A stretch of 24,361 bases of DNA, from assembly GCA_002471975.1 (NCBI GenBank), contig DKQZ01000049.1, positions 1-24,361 of the forward strand, given 5' to 3'. Below the pieces are notes generated by a model. The model searched no databases. It saw only the letters and a program-made list of their open reading frames with translations, and was not told the DNA's origin. Made by a program: the position numbers and the translations under genes. Shown here in pieces: positions 21,998 to 24,361 of this stretch (positions are counted from its first letter, which is position 1; each line of letters begins with the position of its first letter). The DNA is from Dialister sp. UBA7295. Lineage in GTDB: Bacteria > Bacillota > Negativicutes > Veillonellales > Dialisteraceae.

Positions 21998-22062
21998 TGA
22001 TGCTAAAAAACTAACGGCTGACGGCTTTCCCACTATCCATACCTGCGGCAGAAGGCCGCCTT

Positions 22063-22097
22063 AACGAAGAACGAAGAACGAAAAACGAAGAACGAAA
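22063..22097. repeat. Heptamer array, (AACGAAG)5
   Basis: Five consecutive units of AACGAAG or AACGAAA just beyond the 3' end of the M48 protease gene, a third sequence type of period-7 array. Confidence 0.88.
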
Positions 22098-22136
22098 AGC
22101 ACTATGTGAGACCGGCCGTGAACCTCTGATTTTCAC

Positions 22137-23243
22137 TTACTTGATTTCATTCAGCCTCTTTGCCAGCACTTCTGCAGACGGGTCGTCACCGGTAGGAGTC
22201 AGGATGGCCTGATTTCCAAGGTATACGGTGCCGCCCGATGCGGTGGCTTCGTACTTATTCTGGCCATGGTCATAGGCAGCGGCCAGATTTCCAAGAACGA
22301 AATATTTCCTCTCTGCACTGCTCATGGAAGAAGTGGCAGAAGGCGTCACGAAATCTTTTCCATTGACCTGGACCATATCGCTGTCTTTCTTGAGGGATGC
22401 ATGTTTTCCCGAGAGAGCCACCAGCTTCTTTGTATAATTGTCCCGGCGTTCTTCATGGCCCGGGTGGTCATTGGGGGAGAAAATTTCGCCCAGCAGGTTA
22501 TTTTTGAATTCGCCTTCCTTTTCGAAGACCCGCTGCCAGAGGGCCGCTCCGGCGCCGGGATTGTAACCCGCCTGGTAGCAGTAATCAAAGGAAAGATTAT
22601 CCGCTTCCCATTCATTTTTCTTCGTAATCTGGACGTTATTGATCTGACCCACCATGGCGCTCATGGCCATATTGGCCAGCTGTCCACCGCCCAGGGCACC
22701 GGCAGCAACCTGGGCACCGATGATGGTATTCAATTTCTTCCTTGTCCCTTTGACTACATGATCCTTCATGCCGTGACCCATTTCATGGCCCAGCACGAAA
22801 GCTACTTCGTCCGTATTATCGGAAATGCTGAAAAGCCCGATATTGACCGTCATGACGTGACCGAGGCCGCAGGCCGCATTGAAAGAAGTGTCGGTATTCA
22901 GGAAATACAGGAATGGCTTGTCATTGATGGAGGGGTCCGATGCCGCAATGCCATTGGAGAGATTTGTCATGATTTCATCCAGCATGGAATTGTAGTAAGC
23001 ATCATAGGATACGCCCTGTTCTTCCTTCATTTTGGCGAAATACTGCTGGCGTCCTTCTTCCGTATTATTGACGTAGTCCATCTGCTGGTCAATCTGTTTG
23101 TATGCGGAAGCGCCGCCGATGACAGCGCCAATAATGGAACCCCAGTCGGCAGAAGCTTCTACCGGCATGGGCTCGGCCATGGGAAGGCCGAGAGACAATC
23201 CCAGCAGGGAAGCAATCATAGCGAGTTTTATTTTTCTGGTCAT
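22137..23243 (-). CDS. Exported M48-family metalloprotease
   Basis: A zinc protease related to BepA/YcaL-type periplasmic proteases; those relatives act in envelope protein quality control, which is an inference here. Residues 1-31 form a signal peptide ending near EASA-DW, without a lipobox cysteine. The zinc site is HEMGH (153-157), with the third ligand from NEWEAD (about 210-215). A Gly/Ala-rich stretch follows HEMGH, and a C-terminal part (about 285-368) has no recognised domain. Of two adjacent ATGs (23246 and 23243) the second gives the better six-base distance from GGAGG and is used here (368 aa). It is divergent from the DUF1848 gene across about 70 bases and convergent with DUF445. 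Confidence 0.92.
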   Translation of the reverse strand: MTRKIKLAMIASLLGLSLGLPMAEPMPVEASADWGSIIGAVIGGASAYKQIDQQMDYVNNTEEGRQQYFAKMKEEQGVSYDAYYNSMLDEIMTNLSNGIAASDPSINDKPFLYFLNTDTSFNAACGLGHVMTVNIGLFSISDNTDEVAFVLGHEMGHGMKDHVVKGTRKKLNTIIGAQVAAGALGGGQLANMAMSAMVGQINNVQITKKNEWEADNLSFDYCYQAGYNPGAGAALWQRVFEKEGEFKNNLLGEIFSPNDHPGHEERRDNYTKKLVALSGKHASLKKDSDMVQVNGKDFVTPSATSSMSSAERKYFVLGNLAAAYDHGQNKYEATASGGTVYLGNQAILTPTGDDPSAEVLAKRLNEIK

Positions 23244-23288
23244 CATAAACCTCCTTACTCAAATCTATATCTATTTTACCCCATCCTT

Positions 23289-23307
23289 TATAATAATAGA
23301 AAGGAGG
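23289..23307 (+). promoter_or_regulatory. Candidate promoter and ribosome-binding site of the DUF1848 gene
   Basis: TATAAT at 23289-23294 is followed almost at once by AAGGAGG at 23301-23307, so the transcript would have a very short leader. No convincing -35 box is seen. Confidence 0.4.
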
Positions 23308-23312
23308 ATTTT

Positions 23313-24272
23313 ATGATTATCAATACAGGACAACGGACGGACATCCCTGCCTTCTACAGCCGCTGGTTCTTAAACCGCCTGAAGGCAGGCTTCGTTATGG
23401 TGAGAAACCCCTTCAATCCCATCCAGGTCACCCGTTATGATCTGGACCCTTCCAAAGTGGACGTTCTCTGCTTCTGCACGAAAAATCCCGCGCACCTCCT
23501 GCCCTATATTGAAAAAATCCCCTTCCGTCAGGTCTGGCACGTCACCATCACCCCTTATGGAAAGGAAATAGAACCGAAGGTCCCGCCAAAGGAAGAAGTG
23601 ATTGCCTCCTTCCGCGCCCTTTCAGAAAAAGTAGGAAATAGAGCCCTCACCTGGCGCTATGATCCCATATTTCTATCCGGGAAATATGATTTTGACTTTC
23701 ACCTCCGGGCCTTTGACCATATGGCCTCTGCAATGAAAGGGAGCACGGAAACGGTCATTATCAGTTTTATCGATTTGTACAGCAAAATCCACAGGAATTT
23801 CCCCGAAGTGACCCGGGTTTCCCACACGGACCAGTACAGGCTCGCCGCGGCCTTTGTTTCCATTGCGAAAAAATATGGTATGGAAGTGGTCTCCTGCCAT
23901 GAAGACCCGGGCCTTGCAAGGCTGGGGATCCATGTGGACGGCTGCTTCACGAAGGAACGTATCGAAAAAGCCATTGGAGAAAAGCTGAAAGTCCCTGCGA
24001 ACGCGAACATGGAAGCCAGGGAAGGCTGCTCCTGCCTTCTGGGCCATGATATAGGCGCCTACAATTCCTGCCGCCATTTATGCCGTTACTGTTATGCCAA
24101 CTATGATCAGAATCTGGTCCTTTCGAACTGGCAGCGTCACGACGATGCTTCTCCTTTCCTGATAGGAAACAGCCTCCCCGGAGATATTGTGACAGAAGCA
24201 AGAGAGGAAAGCTGGATCGAAAGAGAAGTGAGCCTCTTTGAAAACAAAAAAGCCGTCCATCAGAAATTCTGA
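23313..24272 (+). CDS. DUF1848 family protein with C-terminal Fe-S-like cysteine motif
   Basis: A 319-aa DUF1848 protein; the biochemical role of the family is not established. The N-terminal half has the family stretch SRWFLNRLKAGFVMVRNPFN and LCFCTKNPAHLLPYI. The C-terminal part carries C239 and C241 (GCSCLLGHDIG) and C253-x3-C257-x2-C260, the spacing of a radical-SAM cluster motif, though far from its usual N-terminal place. The start was set at 23313, five bases after AAGGAGG (23301-23307); a long in-frame upstream extension runs antisense through the M48 gene and is rejected. Its terminator begins inside the last codons. Confidence 0.88.
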   Translation: MIINTGQRTDIPAFYSRWFLNRLKAGFVMVRNPFNPIQVTRYDLDPSKVDVLCFCTKNPAHLLPYIEKIPFRQVWHVTITPYGKEIEPKVPPKEEVIASFRALSEKVGNRALTWRYDPIFLSGKYDFDFHLRAFDHMASAMKGSTETVIISFIDLYSKIHRNFPEVTRVSHTDQYRLAAAFVSIAKKYGMEVVSCHEDPGLARLGIHVDGCFTKERIEKAIGEKLKVPANANMEAREGCSCLLGHDIGAYNSCRHLCRYCYANYDQNLVLSNWQRHDDASPFLIGNSLPGDIVTEAREESWIEREVSLFENKKAVHQKF

Positions 24273-24284
24273 CGGACGGCTTTT
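24248..24284 (+). terminator. Intrinsic terminator overlapping the DUF1848 stop
   Basis: AAAAGCCGTCC (24248-24258) pairs with GGACGGCTTTT (24274-24284), with an inner TCAGA/TCTGA stem and a three-base loop. The left arm is coding sequence and the stop codon lies in the right half. Confidence 0.85.
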
Positions 24285-24361
24285 GGGGCACAAAAACAAG
24301 TCCTCCCGTAATGAAGTGCGAAGGGGATCCGAGATCCCAGAATTCCGGATCATGACTTATC

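Noticed and set aside
22266..23312. Upstream extension of the DUF1848 frame, giving a 668-residue protein
   Set aside because: It runs antisense through the intact M48 protease gene; a strong AAGGAGG precedes the ATG at 23313.
1..24361. tRNA or rRNA genes
   Set aside because: No cloverleaf with the conserved T-arm GTTCGA pattern and no rRNA-like stretches were recognised by eye.

Overview
The window reads like an accessory-rich stretch of a Gram-negative-type Firmicute (class Negativicutes, a Dialister/Megasphaera-like relative). This is inferred from a leucine T-box in front of leuCDB together with a GtrA-type surface-glycan operon and strong Shine-Dalgarno sites. No taxonomic search could be run, so the assignment is tentative.

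Layout. Positions 10-1765 hold an almost complete IS110-family (IS1111-like) insertion sequence, inserted into a hairpin-rich dispersed repeat whose uninterrupted copy lies at 8646-8759. A 53-bp tandem array (1883-2330) follows, then a promoter, a leucine T-box riboswitch and the leuC-leuD-leuB operon (2638-5462). Next come nudC (minus strand), a secreted Ntn-type amidase and a nitroreductase. Positions 7990-9217 are a gene-free mosaic of hairpins, heptamer arrays and direct repeats.

From 9218 there is a decayed GT2 glycosyltransferase carrying a G9 tract, then a tightly coupled seven-gene operon (9548-15886): FAD oxidoreductase, GT2 with membrane anchor, GtrA, SDR, sugar isomerase, GT2 and a polytopic GT-C-like protein. 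The inferred job is to make a lipid-linked sugar, flip it and transfer it to a surface polymer. A perfect 20-bp terminator closes the operon.

Positions 16154-18741 hold a divergent module: on the minus strand an RNase HI-like protein that has lost catalytic residues plus an SSB with an atypical tail, and on the plus strand a WYL regulator. A duplicated MITE-like repeat follows (18760-19281), then two overlapping DUF445 membrane-protein genes, an exported M48 metalloprotease (minus strand) and a DUF1848 protein with a C-terminal radical-SAM-like cysteine motif.

The most striking features outside the genes are: period-7 microsatellites of several different sequences in the intergenic regions; an IS110 leader that appears built to silence read-in transcripts; a long structured non-coding end in the same IS that could hold its guide (bridge) RNA; and the degenerate RNase H/SSB/WYL cassette.
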